From assembly GCF_001562115.1 (NCBI RefSeq), contig NZ_CP013926.1, forward strand, positions 1,984,001 through 2,048,000: 64,000 bases of DNA, given 5' to 3'. Below the pieces are notes generated by a model, which was not told the origin of the DNA, did no database searches, and was given only the letters and a program-made list of their open reading frames with translations. The DNA comes from Alteromonas stellipolaris. GTDB taxonomy: Bacteria; Pseudomonadota; Gammaproteobacteria; Enterobacterales; Alteromonadaceae. The stretch's first letter is position 1. Every line of letters begins with the position of its first letter. Positions 36,068 through 46,091 of this stretch are shown piece after piece. A program made the translations under genes and the position numbers.

Positions 36068-37123
36068 TTATAGCCCGCCTTTTGCTTTTAATTCTTCCGA
36101 GAAGTTAAGCATTCGGTCAAGTGGGATTAAAGCGCCCTCACGCAGGCTGTCGTCAACGAAGATCTCATGGCCTTCATAAGTTACCCCTAACGAGGCTTTT
36201 ATCGCCTCAAGGCCGTTCATGGCCATCCACGGGCAGTGAGCACAGCTCTTACAGGTTGCGCCGTTTCCACCAGTAGGTGCTTCGATAAATGTTTTATTTG
36301 GCGTGAGTTGCTGCATTTTATAGAAAATGCCCTTATCGGTAGCCACAATGAAGGTGTCATTATCCATGGTTTGCGATGCTTTGATCAGTTGGCTGGTTGA
36401 GCCTACTGCGTCGGCCATATCTACCACGCTGGCGGGTGATTCAGGGTGAACCAATACTGCCGCGTTAGGGTACAGCGCTTTCATGTCAGCAAGCTTTTGT
36501 GCTGAGAACTCATCATGAACAATACATTCGCCCTGCCACATCAACATTTCTGCGCCAGTTTGTTTGGCAATGTACGAACCTAAATGACGATCAGGGCCCC
36601 AAATAATCTTTTTGCCTTGGCTATCTAGGTGCTCAACAATCTCTAGCGCAATACTAGAGGTTACCACCCAGTCGGCACGGGCTTTAACCGCGGCAGAGGT
36701 ATTGGCATATACCACAACAGTATGATCAGGATGTGCATCACAAAACGCACTGAATTCTTCTATAGGGCAACCAATGTCTAGTGAACAGGTTGCTTCCAAT
36801 GTTGGCATTAGCACCGTTTTTTCTGGGCTAAGAATTTTTGCGGTTTCGCCCATGAAGCGAACGCCTGCCACGATAAGGGTTTGTTCTTCTGCGTCACGAC
36901 CAAAGCGCGCCATTTCTAATGAGTCAGCTACACAACCACCAGTTTCTTCCGCTAGTGCCTGAATTTCAGGATCGGTATAGTAATGCGCAACCAGTACGGC
37001 GTTTCGCTGTTTAAGCAAAGATTTAATCTCAGCTTTAAGCGCCGCTCTACGGGCATCTGATAATGGCTGTGGTTTAGCGGGAAAAGGATACTCAACCTGT
37101 TCCACTCGAAAGGCTACTGACAT
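36068..37123 (-). CDS. nadA: Quinolinate synthase A
   Basis: 351 residues from ATG 37123, matching the E. coli start; an upstream in-frame start at 37147 is less likely. NadA condenses iminoaspartate with dihydroxyacetone phosphate to quinolinate for NAD synthesis, using a 4Fe-4S cluster. The three cluster cysteines are in [21 protein letters not shown] and [12 protein letters not shown]. Substrate motifs [10 protein letters not shown] and [12 protein letters not shown] are kept. It is monocistronic; nadB is not nearby. Confidence 0.97.
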   Translation of the reverse strand: MSVAFRVEQVEYPFPAKPQPLSDARRAALKAEIKSLLKQRNAVLVAHYYTDPEIQALAEETGGCVADSLEMARFGRDAEEQTLIVAGVRFMGETAKILSPEKTVLMPTLEATCSLDIGCPIEEFSAFCDAHPDHTVVVYANTSAAVKARADWVVTSSIALEIVEHLDSQGKKIIWGPDRHLGSYIAKQTGAEMLMWQGECIVHDEFSAQKLADMKALYPNAAVLVHPESPASVVDMADAVGSTSQLIKASQTMDNDTFIVATDKGIFYKMQQLTPNKTFIEAPTGGNGATCKSCAHCPWMAMNGLEAIKASLGVTYEGHEIFVDDSLREGALIPLDRMLNFSEELKAKGGL

Positions 37124-37147
37124 TGACCTACATCTCGGTTGTGACAA

Positions 37148-37499
37148 GGGCGTGGATTATACCCGACTGTCATAAAAAATACATACTACTTAGTTAAGGA
37201 CAATTGACTAATTTTCAACCATGCCATCCTAAAAAACTGAATCACAGATAAAAGAATTTGCCGTAAAGCGTTTACGCGAATTGATATGAATTGGTATTTA
37301 GTCTTTTGGAATTTTATTAAAGTTGATATTTAATTTTTTAAGATTTAGTTAGTAGTCGCAAGTTTGTAAAAGCAGAAGAATTTAACTTGTATATTTTCGC
37401 GCTGTAGCGGGCTTAACTTAGCTAAGTATCGGTAGAAGGTATTCGTGAAGATAACGATTTTCGAATTTGAGGCTTGGTAGAAAGCACATTTGGAGTTGA
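37148..37499. promoter_or_regulatory. nadA upstream spacer with palindrome at 37262-37276
   Basis: No gene is seen in this 352-base spacer. CGTAAA-GCG-TTTACG at 37262-37276 is an inverted repeat 139 bases before the nadA start, possibly a repressor site of LacI/PurR-like shape. Downstream ends of the tRNA-Lys unit also fall here, but no clear T-run hairpin was found. Confidence 0.3.
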
Positions 37500-37575
37500 T
37501 GGTGGGTCGTGCTGGATTCGAACCAGCGACCAATTGATTAAAAGTCAACTGCTCTACCAGCTGAGCTAACGACCC
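37500..37575 (-). tRNA. tRNA-Lys (anticodon TTT), copy 3 in transcript order
   Basis: 76 bases including CCA. Acceptor GGGTCGT pairs with ACGACCC; D-arm GCTCAGCTGGTAGAGC; anticodon loop CTTTTAA with anticodon TTT; T-arm CTGGTTCGAATCCAG. Sequence identical to the other two copies. Confidence 0.97.
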
Positions 37576-37670
37576 ATCAAATAACACATTTACTACTCAC
37601 ACATTCACAAATGAAGCGGTGAGAAAACAAGCTATTGGTATTAGCTTGATTGTATTTCGCTTTCAAATGA

Positions 37671-37746
37671 TGGTGGGTCGTGCTGGATTCGAACCAGCGA
37701 CCAATTGATTAAAAGTCAACTGCTCTACCAGCTGAGCTAACGACCC
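37671..37746 (-). tRNA. tRNA-Lys (anticodon TTT), middle copy
   Basis: Identical 76-base copy of the flanking tRNA-Lys genes, 95 bases from the copy at 37500 and 24 bases from the copy at 37771. Confidence 0.97.
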
Positions 37747-37770
37747 GTCATTTGGAGCCAGGAGAAGAAT

Positions 37771-37846
37771 TGGTGGGTCGTGCTGGATTCGAACCAGCGA
37801 CCAATTGATTAAAAGTCAACTGCTCTACCAGCTGAGCTAACGACCC
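37771..37846 (-). tRNA. tRNA-Lys (anticodon TTT), promoter-proximal copy
   Basis: Identical 76-base copy. It is first after the likely promoter at 37888-37915, so the three genes form one transcript read leftward. Confidence 0.97.
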
Positions 37847-37887
37847 AATCTTTCCTGATGTTGCCTGTGTCTTGGCAACGGCGGCAT

Positions 37888-37915
37888 ATAATACTCAGAT
37901 TTTTTTCTGACGCAA
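37888..37915 (-). promoter_or_regulatory. Promoter of the tRNA-Lys cluster
   Basis: On the minus strand TTGCGT (37915-37910) and TATTAT (37893-37888) are 16 bp apart. A GC-rich discriminator (GCCGCC) follows, as in stringently controlled stable-RNA promoters. The rest of 37847-38148 shows no gene. Confidence 0.6.
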
Positions 37916-38148
37916 CCCAAAAGGCGTTTTTATTTTGATTTTTGTAGTAAAAAGCATTCAACCGCTCAAAATCAACACAAATCGCGCATAATTCCTACCA
38001 CAAAACCTGCATTAAACTTTTTTTGACCGAAAAATTACTACCGAATTAAGCCTAAAAAAATGCGTGTTTTTTGGAATTTCTTTGAAAATATACTCATAAA
38101 TATTGTGACTGGTTCAGTACAAGTGAGGTATAAAATTTCAAAAGGGAG

Positions 38149-38180
38149 AAAAAAAACCTCTCGTTACGAGAGGTTTTTTC
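38149..38180 (-). terminator. Terminator of the tol-pal-cpoB operon
   Basis: ACCTCTCG and CGAGAGGT around TTA, with A-run and T-run on both sides. It lies directly after the cpoB stop. Confidence 0.93.
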
Positions 38181-38181
38181 A

Positions 38182-38970
38182 TTATAGATTATTTAATCTA
38201 GATTCCGCTAACCGCTTTGCAGAAGAATTAGGGTATTCACTTATTACTTGCTGAAAGAAATTTCGTGCCCCGCTACTGTCGCCGGTACGTTCGGCAATGA
38301 CACCTAACTTCAATAATGCATCTGGACGTTTCACTGAATCAGAGAAACGGTTAGATACGATATTAAATTGTTCGATAGCGTCATCCCATTGCTGTTTGTT
38401 AAACAACAGCTGACCAAGCCAGTAGTGCGCATTTGGCGCATATTCACTATTCGGAAACCGTTGTATGAACGACTGAAAAGCGGGAATTGCTTTATCGTAC
38501 TCACGAGATTTCAGAATAAGATTAACAGCACTGTCATACGCTTCGTCCTCACCCTCTTGTGGGGATGATGAGCCTGTAGAGGGGGTAACCCCTGCAGAAT
38601 TACTTAGCGAGGCGCCAGCGCCACCAGCGTTAGCTAAACCGCCTTGTTTAAGTGCCTCAACACGCTTATCTATCTCAAGATACAATTCACGTTGACGTTC
38701 TAGCACCTTTTCCAGCTCGTTGGTATTAACTTCAACAGACCCTCGCAATTGGTCAACTTCACTTTGCATGTTGTCCAATTGGGTTTGTAAACGGTGCTGC
38801 ATTTCAGTTCGGCTTTTAACAATGCGCTCTAAAACAGCAATTCGCTGTTCAAGATTGCTGCCGCCATTGGCATCTACCACTGGCGCCTGTGCAAAGGCCG
38901 AACTTGAAATAGCAAAGGCGGCACACAAGGTGACGCCTGCTTTAATAGATTTAATTGCTGTAAAAGCCAT
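38182..38970 (-). CDS. cpoB: Cell division coordinator CpoB (YbgF)
   Basis: 262 residues. Signal peptide ends SSAFAQA. An N-terminal coiled coil (residues about 40-105) for trimerisation is followed by a Gly/Ser-rich linker and three TPR-like repeats (YDKAIPAFQSFIQRFPNSEYAPNAHYWLGQLLF, QWDDAIEQFNIV, DSSGARNFFQQVISEYP). In E. coli it links peptidoglycan synthesis by PBP1B with Tol-driven outer-membrane constriction. ATG overlaps the pal stop (TAATG), so it is coupled to pal. Confidence 0.95.
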   Translation of the reverse strand: MAFTAIKSIKAGVTLCAAFAISSSAFAQAPVVDANGGSNLEQRIAVLERIVKSRTEMQHRLQTQLDNMQSEVDQLRGSVEVNTNELEKVLERQRELYLEIDKRVEALKQGGLANAGGAGASLSNSAGVTPSTGSSSPQEGEDEAYDSAVNLILKSREYDKAIPAFQSFIQRFPNSEYAPNAHYWLGQLLFNKQQWDDAIEQFNIVSNRFSDSVKRPDALLKLGVIAERTGDSSGARNFFQQVISEYPNSSAKRLAESRLNNL

Positions 38971-39536
38971 TATCGGTAAACAACCACTCCGCGACGATTT
39001 TGCGCGAATGCGTATTCAGTTGAACCCATTACCGCAGATTTTTCCTCACCGTATGAAACAACCATAATTTGGCTGCTGCTTACACCAGCGTTCATTAGGT
39101 AAGTTTCAACAGACTGTGCACGGCGCTCACCAAGAGCAATGTTATACTCTGGCGTACCACGGCTATCAGTGTGACCTTCAATAGTCACCTTCATGCTTGG
39201 GTTTTTCACCAAAAATGCCGCGTGTTTATCAAGTAAACGTTGGAATTCTGGTTTGATGCTAGCGCGGTCAAAATCGAAGTAAACGGTTTGTTCGTTTTTC
39301 AACGCTTCCATTTCTTGTTGAACCATTTCTTCTGAACGCTTCATGCGTTGAGCCGCTTCTGCTTCTACGCGCTGAGCTTCAGCTTGACGAGCATCTTGCT
39401 CTGCTTGTGCTTGTTCTTGTGCAAGACGGTTACGTTCAGCGGCTAGCTCTTCTTCGCTAGGGCCAGACGAACAGGCCATCATGGTCACCACTGGCAAGGC
39501 GATAATGAAGCTCTTCATTAATTTATTCATTTGCAT
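38970..39536 (-). CDS. pal: Peptidoglycan-associated lipoprotein Pal
   Basis: 188 residues. Lipoprotein signal ends VTMMACSS. After a long charged helical linker (residues about 25-85, AE/RQ-rich) comes the OmpA-like domain with YFDFDRASI and the peptidoglycan-binding IEGHTDSRGTPEYNIALGERRA. It anchors the outer membrane to the cell wall and interacts with TolA/TolB. ATG at 39536 or 39530 are both possible starts. The linker is longer than in E. coli Pal. Confidence 0.97.
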   Translation of the reverse strand: MQMNKLMKSFIIALPVVTMMACSSGPSEEELAAERNRLAQEQAQAEQDARQAEAQRVEAEAAQRMKRSEEMVQQEMEALKNEQTVYFDFDRASIKPEFQRLLDKHAAFLVKNPSMKVTIEGHTDSRGTPEYNIALGERRAQSVETYLMNAGVSSSQIMVVSYGEEKSAVMGSTEYAFAQNRRGVVVYR

Positions 39537-39576
39537 CCTACTAATCCTTAAATGTTATTGTTTGATATTTCAATTG

Positions 39577-40932
39577 TTAGAACAAAAATGGTGACCAACT
39601 TGGCGATTTCACTTGCCCATCGGCTGCCGGCAATCTGGCTTTAAAGCGCCCATCAAGTGAAACAAGTGAAAGTACTTGTGTCCCTTCATGAAGGGTACTA
39701 TAAATAATCATACTACCGTTAGGCGCTACACTAGGAGACTCGTCCAGAAAGGTTCTTGTTAGAACCTGAGGAGAGCCGCCGTCTAATGCCTGTTTAGCAA
39801 TATGGTAGTTTCCATTGGTTTGATTAACCACTACCATCTGCTTACCGTCGGGCGTTAATGTTGCACCCAAGTTCTGTTCGCCTACAAAAGTAACGCGTCT
39901 TACCTTTCTAGAATTTAAATTTACGCTATATATCTGGGGTTTACCACCCCGTTCAGAGCTAAAAATTAAACCACTACCGTCAGGTAGCCATGAAGGCTCT
40001 GTATCGATGGCGCGATTGCGCGTTACTCTAGTCAAATTTTTCGTCGCAAGATCCATAACATAGATCTCTGGGTTCCCATCTTTCGACAAAACCATTGCAA
40101 GTTGCTTGCCATCTGGTGAAAACGCAGGGCTTCCGTTAATTCCAGGGAAATCGGTAACTGTTGTACGTTTACTCGTATAAATATCTTGTATAAATATTTG
40201 AGGTCTACGGTTTTCAAAACTTACATACGCTAACTTTTCACCGTCTGGTGACCAAACCGGAGACATCAATGGCTCTGGTGAAGACAACAAACGCGTTTCG
40301 TTCTCTCCATCATAGTCAGCAATTACTAGCTGGTAAGGTTTTTCGTACGCATCTCTGTCACGTACAATAACATAAGCAATACGTGTTAAGAATGCACCGC
40401 GTACGCCTGTCAATTTCTCGTACACTACATCACTAATGCGATGTGCATATTGTCTGAAATCTCTAGGGCTAATAATAGACTGTCGCGCCGCAATAACGTG
40501 TTCGTTACTTACGACTAACTCACCATTTTTCAATACCTGAGACTGGCCACCGTCTAGCTGACCTTTTAGTACATCGACCAATTGGTAAGATACTAAATAT
40601 TTATCGGCCCCTTCAGGTTCAATACTACCTACCAACACAGTATCAACGCCAAGTGACGCCCACGCCGAGTAGTTAACCTCATCAGCGGTTTCAGGCATTT
40701 GTGGCATTTTACTTGTTGCTACCGGGCTAAATTTACCACTACGCATCAGGTCTGCCATGATGACTTCAGAAATATCGCTAGGCAATGTGCCTGCACCTTT
40801 CCACTTAAACGGCACTACGCCAATAGGTCGAGCGCTGTTTATGCCTTCAGTGATCACGATTTCTAACGTCGCGAACACCTTGGCACTAAATACCATCGCG
40901 ATGGCGGCTATCCATAAACCTGTTTTTTTCAT
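39577..40932 (-). CDS. tolB: Tol-Pal system beta-propeller protein TolB
   Basis: 451 residues. Signal peptide ([17 protein letters not shown]), N-terminal TolB domain (residues about 22-160), then six-bladed propeller repeats such as [23 protein letters not shown] and [27 protein letters not shown]. It is periplasmic and exchanges between Pal and the outer-membrane network. Starts four bases after tolA. Confidence 0.97.
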   Translation of the reverse strand: MKKTGLWIAAIAMVFSAKVFATLEIVITEGINSARPIGVVPFKWKGAGTLPSDISEVIMADLMRSGKFSPVATSKMPQMPETADEVNYSAWASLGVDTVLVGSIEPEGADKYLVSYQLVDVLKGQLDGGQSQVLKNGELVVSNEHVIAARQSIISPRDFRQYAHRISDVVYEKLTGVRGAFLTRIAYVIVRDRDAYEKPYQLVIADYDGENETRLLSSPEPLMSPVWSPDGEKLAYVSFENRRPQIFIQDIYTSKRTTVTDFPGINGSPAFSPDGKQLAMVLSKDGNPEIYVMDLATKNLTRVTRNRAIDTEPSWLPDGSGLIFSSERGGKPQIYSVNLNSRKVRRVTFVGEQNLGATLTPDGKQMVVVNQTNGNYHIAKQALDGGSPQVLTRTFLDESPSVAPNGSMIIYSTLHEGTQVLSLVSLDGRFKARLPAADGQVKSPSWSPFLF

Positions 40933-40936
40933 TGCA

Positions 40937-41719
40937 CTACAGTTCCACTTTTAAGTTAATATCTTTTAATTGCTCATAGACGTCGGCCGCATCCGATACT
41001 GGCAGTTCTTCTGCGCGGCGTACGGCACTTTCCGCCGCTCTGCACAAGGCATCGTGCCCGCCTAAGATACGTATGCTAGTCACATAACCTGTGGTAGCCA
41101 ACTTGATATTCAATCTACATACCTTACCTTTGAAGCTGTCATCGTCGTACAAGTTCCGTTTTATCGTTTGCTGAATTAACGCGGTATAACGCTCTACTTC
41201 AGTCAGAACTTGTGCATGTCTTCGTTGTTGCTGAGCCGCCTGCTCTTTCGCAAGTTGCTCTTGCATAATTCTCTCCATCTCAGCATTTTCTGCGGCTTCT
41301 TTTTTCTTACGCTCTGCATCTGCTTTCGCCTTAGCTTCACGCTCCTTACGTTCTTGTTCCTTTTGCGCGGCTAACTGCTCTAGCTCTTTTTGACGTTTGA
41401 ATTCTGCTTCTTCAGCTTGTTTCTTCTCTCTAGCTTGCTTAGCCTCTGCTGCCCTTTTACGCTTTGCTGCAGCTGCCTGAGCTTCCTTCTTCTTTCTTTG
41501 CGCTTCTACCTCTCGTGCTTGCGCTTCTGCTTGCGCTTGTTCTCGCTTGGTATCAGCGATGGCTTGAGCATCAATAAAGGTAGCTTCAATAACCGGCGCA
41601 TTTGTGGCCATTGTGGGCAAGGGAGAAGGTGAAAAGCTGACGCTAATTAGCAACACTGCAGCTACACCTAGGTGCAGTGCGATAGATTTATAAATGCCAA
41701 CAGAACTTGCAGTCATCAA
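40937..41719 (-). CDS. tolA: Cell envelope protein TolA
   Basis: 260 residues. One N-terminal helix ([18 protein letters not shown]) that contacts TolQR, a long Ala/Lys/Glu-rich helix (residues about 50-170) crossing the periplasm, and a small C-terminal domain with [40 protein letters not shown]. It carries the proton-motive energy to Pal. The helical part is shorter than in E. coli TolA (421 residues). Confidence 0.95.
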   Translation of the reverse strand: MMTASSVGIYKSIALHLGVAAVLLISVSFSPSPLPTMATNAPVIEATFIDAQAIADTKREQAQAEAQAREVEAQRKKKEAQAAAAKRKRAAEAKQAREKKQAEEAEFKRQKELEQLAAQKEQERKEREAKAKADAERKKKEAAENAEMERIMQEQLAKEQAAQQQRRHAQVLTEVERYTALIQQTIKRNLYDDDSFKGKVCRLNIKLATTGYVTSIRILGGHDALCRAAESAVRRAEELPVSDAADVYEQLKDINLKVEL

Positions 41720-41724
41720 TAAAC

Positions 41725-42150
41725 CTACTCTGGCTCAACAGGATCTGTCATTAAACCTACAGAAGGCACACCTGCGCCTTGCAATAACACCATAAGTTGA
41801 ATGACTTCATTATAAGCAACTTGCCCATCTCCTTTTACTACCACTGGCGTATTAGGATCTTTTTGTAGCTGAGCTTGTACTAAGGCTGCTAAGTCTTCTT
41901 GCGCCAGAGGCGACTCTTGGTCGTCTCCTACGTTAAGAAAGTAGCGGCCTTTAACGTCTACTGACGCTATAATAGGTGGATTATCTTCTTGTTCAATAGG
42001 GTTCGCACTCGCTTTAGGTAAATCAACTTTCACCCCTTGCGAAATAAGCGGAGCCGTAACCATAAAGATAATTAGTAGCACCAACATCACATCGATGTAG
42101 GGCACTACGTTAATTTCAGAAACCGGCCTACGGCGTTTTCTTACATACAT
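41725..42150 (-). CDS. tolR: Tol-Pal system protein TolR
   Basis: 141 residues, ExbD/TolR family. One TM with the proton-relay Asp in VVPYIDVMLVLLIIFMV, then a periplasmic domain ending KGDGQVAYNEVIQLMVLLQGAGVPSVGLMT. With TolQ it forms the inner-membrane motor. Confidence 0.97.
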   Translation of the reverse strand: MYVRKRRRPVSEINVVPYIDVMLVLLIIFMVTAPLISQGVKVDLPKASANPIEQEDNPPIIASVDVKGRYFLNVGDDQESPLAQEDLAALVQAQLQKDPNTPVVVKGDGQVAYNEVIQLMVLLQGAGVPSVGLMTDPVEPE

Positions 42151-42198
42151 AATTATTCCTCTCTCACCAGTGAGCTAAGCTCGCTTCTATGTTCGCGT

Positions 42199-42891
42199 TT
42201 ACGCTTGCGGTTGCTGAGCTTGACCAGATACCGCCTGACGGTGAAGAATGGCAGAAAACTCTTCCATGAAGTTACCGTAGCTGTTTTCCAGTTTTTCAAC
42301 TTGGTGACTAAAACGGTTATACGCAATAACCGCAGGAATGGCCGCAAATAAGCCAATTGCCGTTGCAATAAGGGCTTCAGCAATACCTGGTGCAACCATA
42401 GCTAGCGTAGCTTGTTGTACTTCACCTAATGCGATAAAGGCGTTCATGATCCCCCAAACCGTACCAAATAGGCCGATATACGGGCTAATAGAACCAGCAG
42501 TAGCTAAAAACGGAAGACGACTTTCTAATTCTTCCACTTGGCGAGACATAGTTACGCGCATTGAACGGTAAGTACCGTCTACAATAGCATTGGTACCGGT
42601 ACTTGATTTGCGTAAGCGGACAAATTCTTTGAAGCCAGCACAAAAAATAGTGCCAATACCTGATAAGTTAGGGCGAGCAGAAAGCTCTTGATAAAGTCGA
42701 TTTAAATCAGCGCCCGACCAAAACTTGTCTTCAAACTGACGCATCTCTTCTCGTGCACTTGAAAGCGCTTTACTACGCTGGAAGATAAATGTCCACGACG
42801 CGACTGATACGCCTAGCAACAGCAACATAACAAGTTGAACAATAAAGCTGGCCTGCAAAAATAGGCCGATAAAAGTAAGATCAGATGACAC
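42199..42891 (-). CDS. tolQ: Tol-Pal system motor protein TolQ
   Basis: 230 residues, MotA/ExbB/TolQ family, with three helices at about 15-40, 135-160 and 168-195. [22 protein letters not shown] and [26 protein letters not shown] are the conserved channel segments. Its start overlaps the ybgC end by 11 bases. Confidence 0.97.
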   Translation of the reverse strand: MSSDLTFIGLFLQASFIVQLVMLLLLGVSVASWTFIFQRSKALSSAREEMRQFEDKFWSGADLNRLYQELSARPNLSGIGTIFCAGFKEFVRLRKSSTGTNAIVDGTYRSMRVTMSRQVEELESRLPFLATAGSISPYIGLFGTVWGIMNAFIALGEVQQATLAMVAPGIAEALIATAIGLFAAIPAVIAYNRFSHQVEKLENSYGNFMEEFSAILHRQAVSGQAQQPQA

Positions 42892-43279
42892 GCGTTATTT
42901 CCCCTAACAGTGTACGTGGTAGTCGTCTAGGCTTCATACTATCTAGACTGACACAAGCAACTTGAATATCAGCAGATACTAAAGTTACATCTTGTTTATT
43001 TTTAATGGTTTGTTGAAACGTCATACTCGCTCCTTTCAATTCTACAACCTGCGTTTCAATACTCAACAGGTCATTGAATCGAGCAGGCGCATAGTTATGC
43101 ATTTCAACGCGTTTGACGACAAAAGCCACCGATTGTTCCATTAATATATCTTGTTCGAAGCCAAGGGCTCTAAGCCACTCGGTTCTAGCCCTCTCCATAA
43201 ACTTAAGGTAGTTGGCATAATAGACAATGCCCCCTGCGTCGGTATCTTCGTAATACACTCTTACTTGGTGTAAATGCAT
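42881..43279 (-). CDS. ybgC: Acyl-CoA thioesterase YbgC
   Basis: 132 residues, hotdog fold. The catalytic segment [29 protein letters not shown] is intact. It heads the tol-pal operon as in E. coli. The enzyme hydrolyses acyl-CoA thioesters and has been found with phospholipid synthesis proteins. Confidence 0.95.
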   Translation of the reverse strand: MHLHQVRVYYEDTDAGGIVYYANYLKFMERARTEWLRALGFEQDILMEQSVAFVVKRVEMHNYAPARFNDLLSIETQVVELKGASMTFQQTIKNKQDVTLVSADIQVACVSLDSMKPRRLPRTLLGEITRVI

Positions 43280-43476
43280 AAATATTCTTTCACCGTCAAT
43301 AAAATTAATCTATCGTTGAGATAACTGGCAGCATATCATTAACTCAACTTACCGTAACCACCCCTCTCAACATCAGCTACGTAGAGTGTTTAGCTGTGTT
43401 TAATGATAAAATAATAAACCATTAACACCCTCGCAACACATTAGTTTTTCTAAGGCTAAAAAACAATTTTACTCAA

Positions 43477-43504
43477 TTGTAAGAATTTAAACTAAGCCTA
43501 TAAT
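43477..43504 (+). promoter_or_regulatory. Sigma70 promoter of a candidate small RNA
   Basis: TTGTAA (43477-43482) and a perfect TATAAT (43499-43504) are 16 bp apart. It points into the gene-free plus-strand spacer between the divergently ending ruvB and ybgC regions. Predicted start near 43511. Confidence 0.65.
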
Positions 43505-43510
43505 ACGCAG

Positions 43511-43643
43511 CATCAGTCCTACAGAGCGTAATGGTGTATCACACGGTTATGCAAGAGTTTTTCTCCTGTTAGACATGAGTTCCCTGGATTTATTTCCTTT
43601 AACACTTGTTGTTTTGGCCCGTTCATTGAGCGGGCTTTTTTTT
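43511..43643 (+). ncRNA. Candidate trans-acting small RNA, about 130 bases
   Basis: No ORF on this strand. The transcript would start with a hairpin (43526-43552): GCGTAAT pairs with GTTATGC (two wobbles) and GTGT with ACAC around ATC. A single-stranded U/C-rich stretch with CTCCTG, TTCCCTGG and TTTATTTCCTTT follows, suited to Hfq and to pairing with ribosome sites. It ends in an intrinsic terminator: GCCCG/CGGGC plus TTCA/TGA pairing (43617-43635), then eight Ts. I do not recognise it as a known sRNA family. Both flanking genes lie on the other strand. Confidence 0.6.
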
Positions 43644-43731
43644 GCCTGAAGAAAAGTGAAGGAAAGTAGTAAATAAAAGAAACTAAGCATGAGCGTACAT
43701 AGGCTTGCTCATGCAAAAAAACACTTAGTTT

Positions 43732-44736
43732 CTAAACTGAAGGGGTAAAGCCAAAATGAAGATAGGCACGTTGCGAGACGATACGTCCACGCGGAGTGCG
43801 CTGTAAGAAACCTTGCTGAATAAGAAAGGGTTCAATCACATCTTCAATGGTTTCTTTCTCTTCACCAATTGCTGCTGCTAAGTTGTCTAGCCCTACTGGA
43901 CCACCATCAAATTTCTCTATGATGGCACAAAGCAATTTCCGATCCATATAATCGAAGCCTTCTTTATCTACATCTAGCATATCCAATGCCTTTGCAGCGG
44001 TTTCAACGCCAACCGTACCATCAGATTTAATTTCAGCGTAATCTCGAACTCTTCTTAATAGCCTGTTGGCAATACGCGGTGTACCTCTAGAGCGACGTGC
44101 AATTTCTTGTGCCCCTTCTGGGCTCATATCTAAATTCAAGTAACTCGCACTGCGAGCAACAATGGTAGTGAGATCTTTAACCGAATAAAACTCTAGGCGT
44201 TGAACTATGCCAAAACGGTCTCGCAATGGCGATGTAAGCGAACCTGCACGGGTTGTAGCCCCGACTAAGGTGAAAGGTGGCAAGTCTAGCTTAATAGAAC
44301 GAGCGGCTGGCCCTTCGCCTATCATGATATCTAATTGATAGTCTTCCATGGCCGGATACAGAATTTCTTCTACAACAGGGCTTAAGCGATGAATTTCATC
44401 AATAAAAAGAACATCGTTGCGCTCAAGGTTAGTAAGCAGTGCGGCTAGGTCTCCGGCTTTTTCAAGTACCGGCCCCGAGGTGGTTTTTATACTTACATCC
44501 ATCTCGTTCGCCACGATATTTGCTAGGGTAGTTTTACCCAAGCCAGGCGGACCAAATATAAGTAAATGATCGAGGGCATCGTCACGCTTTCTAGCAGCCT
44601 GAATGAAGATTTCCATCTGCTCACACACGTGGGGCTGGCCTGTATAATCATCAAGCATTTTGGGGCGAATAGCACGGTCGATAACTTCATCTTCGGTACT
44701 CGCATCGGGCGTAATCAGTCTATCAGCTTCTATCAT
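43732..44736 (-). CDS. ruvB: Holliday junction helicase motor RuvB
   Basis: 334 residues. Walker [10 protein letters not shown], Walker B DEIHRL, sensor [19 protein letters not shown], arginine finger region and C-terminal winged helix ([16 protein letters not shown]). Hexameric AAA+ ATPase that drives branch migration with RuvA. Comes 86 bases after ruvA. Confidence 0.98.
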   Translation of the reverse strand: MIEADRLITPDASTEDEVIDRAIRPKMLDDYTGQPHVCEQMEIFIQAARKRDDALDHLLIFGPPGLGKTTLANIVANEMDVSIKTTSGPVLEKAGDLAALLTNLERNDVLFIDEIHRLSPVVEEILYPAMEDYQLDIMIGEGPAARSIKLDLPPFTLVGATTRAGSLTSPLRDRFGIVQRLEFYSVKDLTTIVARSASYLNLDMSPEGAQEIARRSRGTPRIANRLLRRVRDYAEIKSDGTVGVETAAKALDMLDVDKEGFDYMDRKLLCAIIEKFDGGPVGLDNLAAAIGEEKETIEDVIEPFLIQQGFLQRTPRGRIVSQRAYLHFGFTPSV

Positions 44737-44822
44737 CAGGGCTCTGCTTTAAGGTAAATCGGCAACGTAGGTCTATCGTTTTTGGCATACTTTGGCTTAT
44801 TTTGACCTGCAATAAATAAGAT

Positions 44823-45443
44823 TCAAATAGCGGCTTTTAGGGCTTCACGAATAAGCGACTCGCTTTCCATGCCTTCTTTATACACGCTATCGATAAGTTT
44901 GCTTGCCTGAGCTGGCTTATAACCTAGTGCCACCAGCGCACTCTGGGCATCTTCTCGTGTGTCGTTTACTTCCACCAGGGTATTGTTATTAAGTAAGTCG
45001 CCACTTGGCGGTGGAATAGCAATACTTTGTACTTTGCCGAACTTCGCTAATCTGTCTTTTAACTCAACGACTAACCTTTCTGCGGTTTTCTTGCCAATGC
45101 CCGGCAAGCTCACTAATGCAGAAACGTCCGCATTTTGAACCGCAGACAAAAACTGACCTGCTGACATGCCCGATAATATAGTTAGGCCTAGTTTAGGACC
45201 AACCCCATTGGCTTTTATTAGTTCTCGGAACAAGCCTCGCTCCATTTTATCAGCAAAGCCGAACAGTAATTGCGCGTCTTCTCGCACTACGAAATGGGTA
45301 TAAACAACGACTTCTTCACCCACAGCTGGTAGTTGATAGAAACTGGTCATAGGCATATGAATTTCATAGCCTACCCCGTTTGCATCTACCAAAATTTCTG
45401 GGGGCTGCTTTTCGGCCAATATACCGCGAATACGTCCAATCAT
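44823..45443 (-). CDS. ruvA: Holliday junction protein RuvA
   Basis: 206 residues: N-terminal OB fold ([28 protein letters not shown]), two helix-hairpin-helix motifs ([18 protein letters not shown] and [22 protein letters not shown]), then a flexible linker and the C-terminal RuvB-binding domain. Tetramer holding the four-way junction. Confidence 0.98.
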   Translation of the reverse strand: MIGRIRGILAEKQPPEILVDANGVGYEIHMPMTSFYQLPAVGEEVVVYTHFVVREDAQLLFGFADKMERGLFRELIKANGVGPKLGLTILSGMSAGQFLSAVQNADVSALVSLPGIGKKTAERLVVELKDRLAKFGKVQSIAIPPPSGDLLNNNTLVEVNDTREDAQSALVALGYKPAQASKLIDSVYKEGMESESLIREALKAAI

Positions 45444-45506
45444 GACTGCTCTCTTACATGGTATTTTCCCAATGTAGGGAAATAAAACGAATAGGAAGGT
45501 TCTATT

Positions 45507-45545
45507 GTTTACAAACAGTGTTTACAAAAAGTGATTACAAAAACG
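45507..45545. repeat. Three 13-bp tandem repeats in ruvC-ruvA spacer
   Basis: GTTTACAAACAGT, GTTTACAAAAAGT and GATTACAAAAACG follow head to tail, 64 bases upstream of the ruvA start. They may be protein-binding half-sites for a separate ruvAB promoter. No LexA box (CTGT-N8-ACAG) was found in the spacer. Confidence 0.6.
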
Positions 45546-45572
45546 CATGCTTTTTATAGGCGAGCAAAGCAA

Positions 45573-46091
45573 TTAGCGTAAACGGCCTCGCACTGTTTTA
45601 CGTGCTTGCCCTGCCATATTTATTAGGCTTTGCTCGGTATGAGCATGACATAGCGCCACAGCTAGAGCGTCAGCAGCATCAGCTTGCGGTGTACCGCTTA
45701 AACTCAATAAATGCTTCACCATGTGCTGCACTTGCGTTTTATCTGCACTACCCTTGCCTACGACAGCCTGTTTTATCTGCCTAGCCGAGTATTCTGCTAC
45801 TGGCAATTCACCTTGAGTGGCTGCCACAATAGCGGCGCCGCGGGCTTGCCCTAACTTTAATGCAGAATCAGGGTTTTTTGCCATAAACACTTGCTCAATA
45901 GCAAATTGCGCAGGGTTGTACTGACGAATAATATCGCTAATACCGGTATAGATATTAGCAAGTCTCGACGGCAAATCTGCCGTTCCTACGCGAATACAAC
46001 CACTCGCCACATACACAAGTTTACCCTGCTTACGCTCAATAACGCCGTAGCCTGTAACCCTAGAACCTGGATCTATACCCAGTATAACCAT
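45573..46091 (-). CDS. ruvC: Holliday junction endonuclease RuvC
   Basis: 172 residues from ATG 46091. This start overlaps the nudB stop (TAATG) and matches E. coli RuvC ([16 protein letters not shown]); the longer frame to 46145 is wrong. Catalytic acids: Asp in GIDPG, Glu in [10 protein letters not shown], Asp pair in DAADALA. It cuts junctions at the RuvAB complex. Confidence 0.97.
   Translation of the reverse strand: MVILGIDPGSRVTGYGVIERKQGKLVYVASGCIRVGTADLPSRLANIYTGISDIIRQYNPAQFAIEQVFMAKNPDSALKLGQARGAAIVAATQGELPVAEYSARQIKQAVVGKGSADKTQVQHMVKHLLSLSGTPQADAADALAVALCHAHTEQSLINMAGQARKTVRGRLR

Noticed and set aside
37500..37846. Regularly spaced identical repeats that could look like a CRISPR array
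   Set aside because: Each repeat folds as a complete tRNA-Lys with CCA, and spacers are unequal.
41390..41632. Leucine/serine-rich plus-strand frame inside tolA
   Set aside because: It is the antisense of the Ala/Lys/Glu-rich TolA helix, a known source of false ORFs.
43519..43716. 65-codon minus-strand frame between ruvB and ybgC
   Set aside because: It runs antisense through the terminator and body of the candidate small RNA, has no ribosome site and no recognisable protein features.
45444..45572. LexA box before ruvA
   Set aside because: CTGT in the repeat is followed by N8-AATA, not N8-ACAG.
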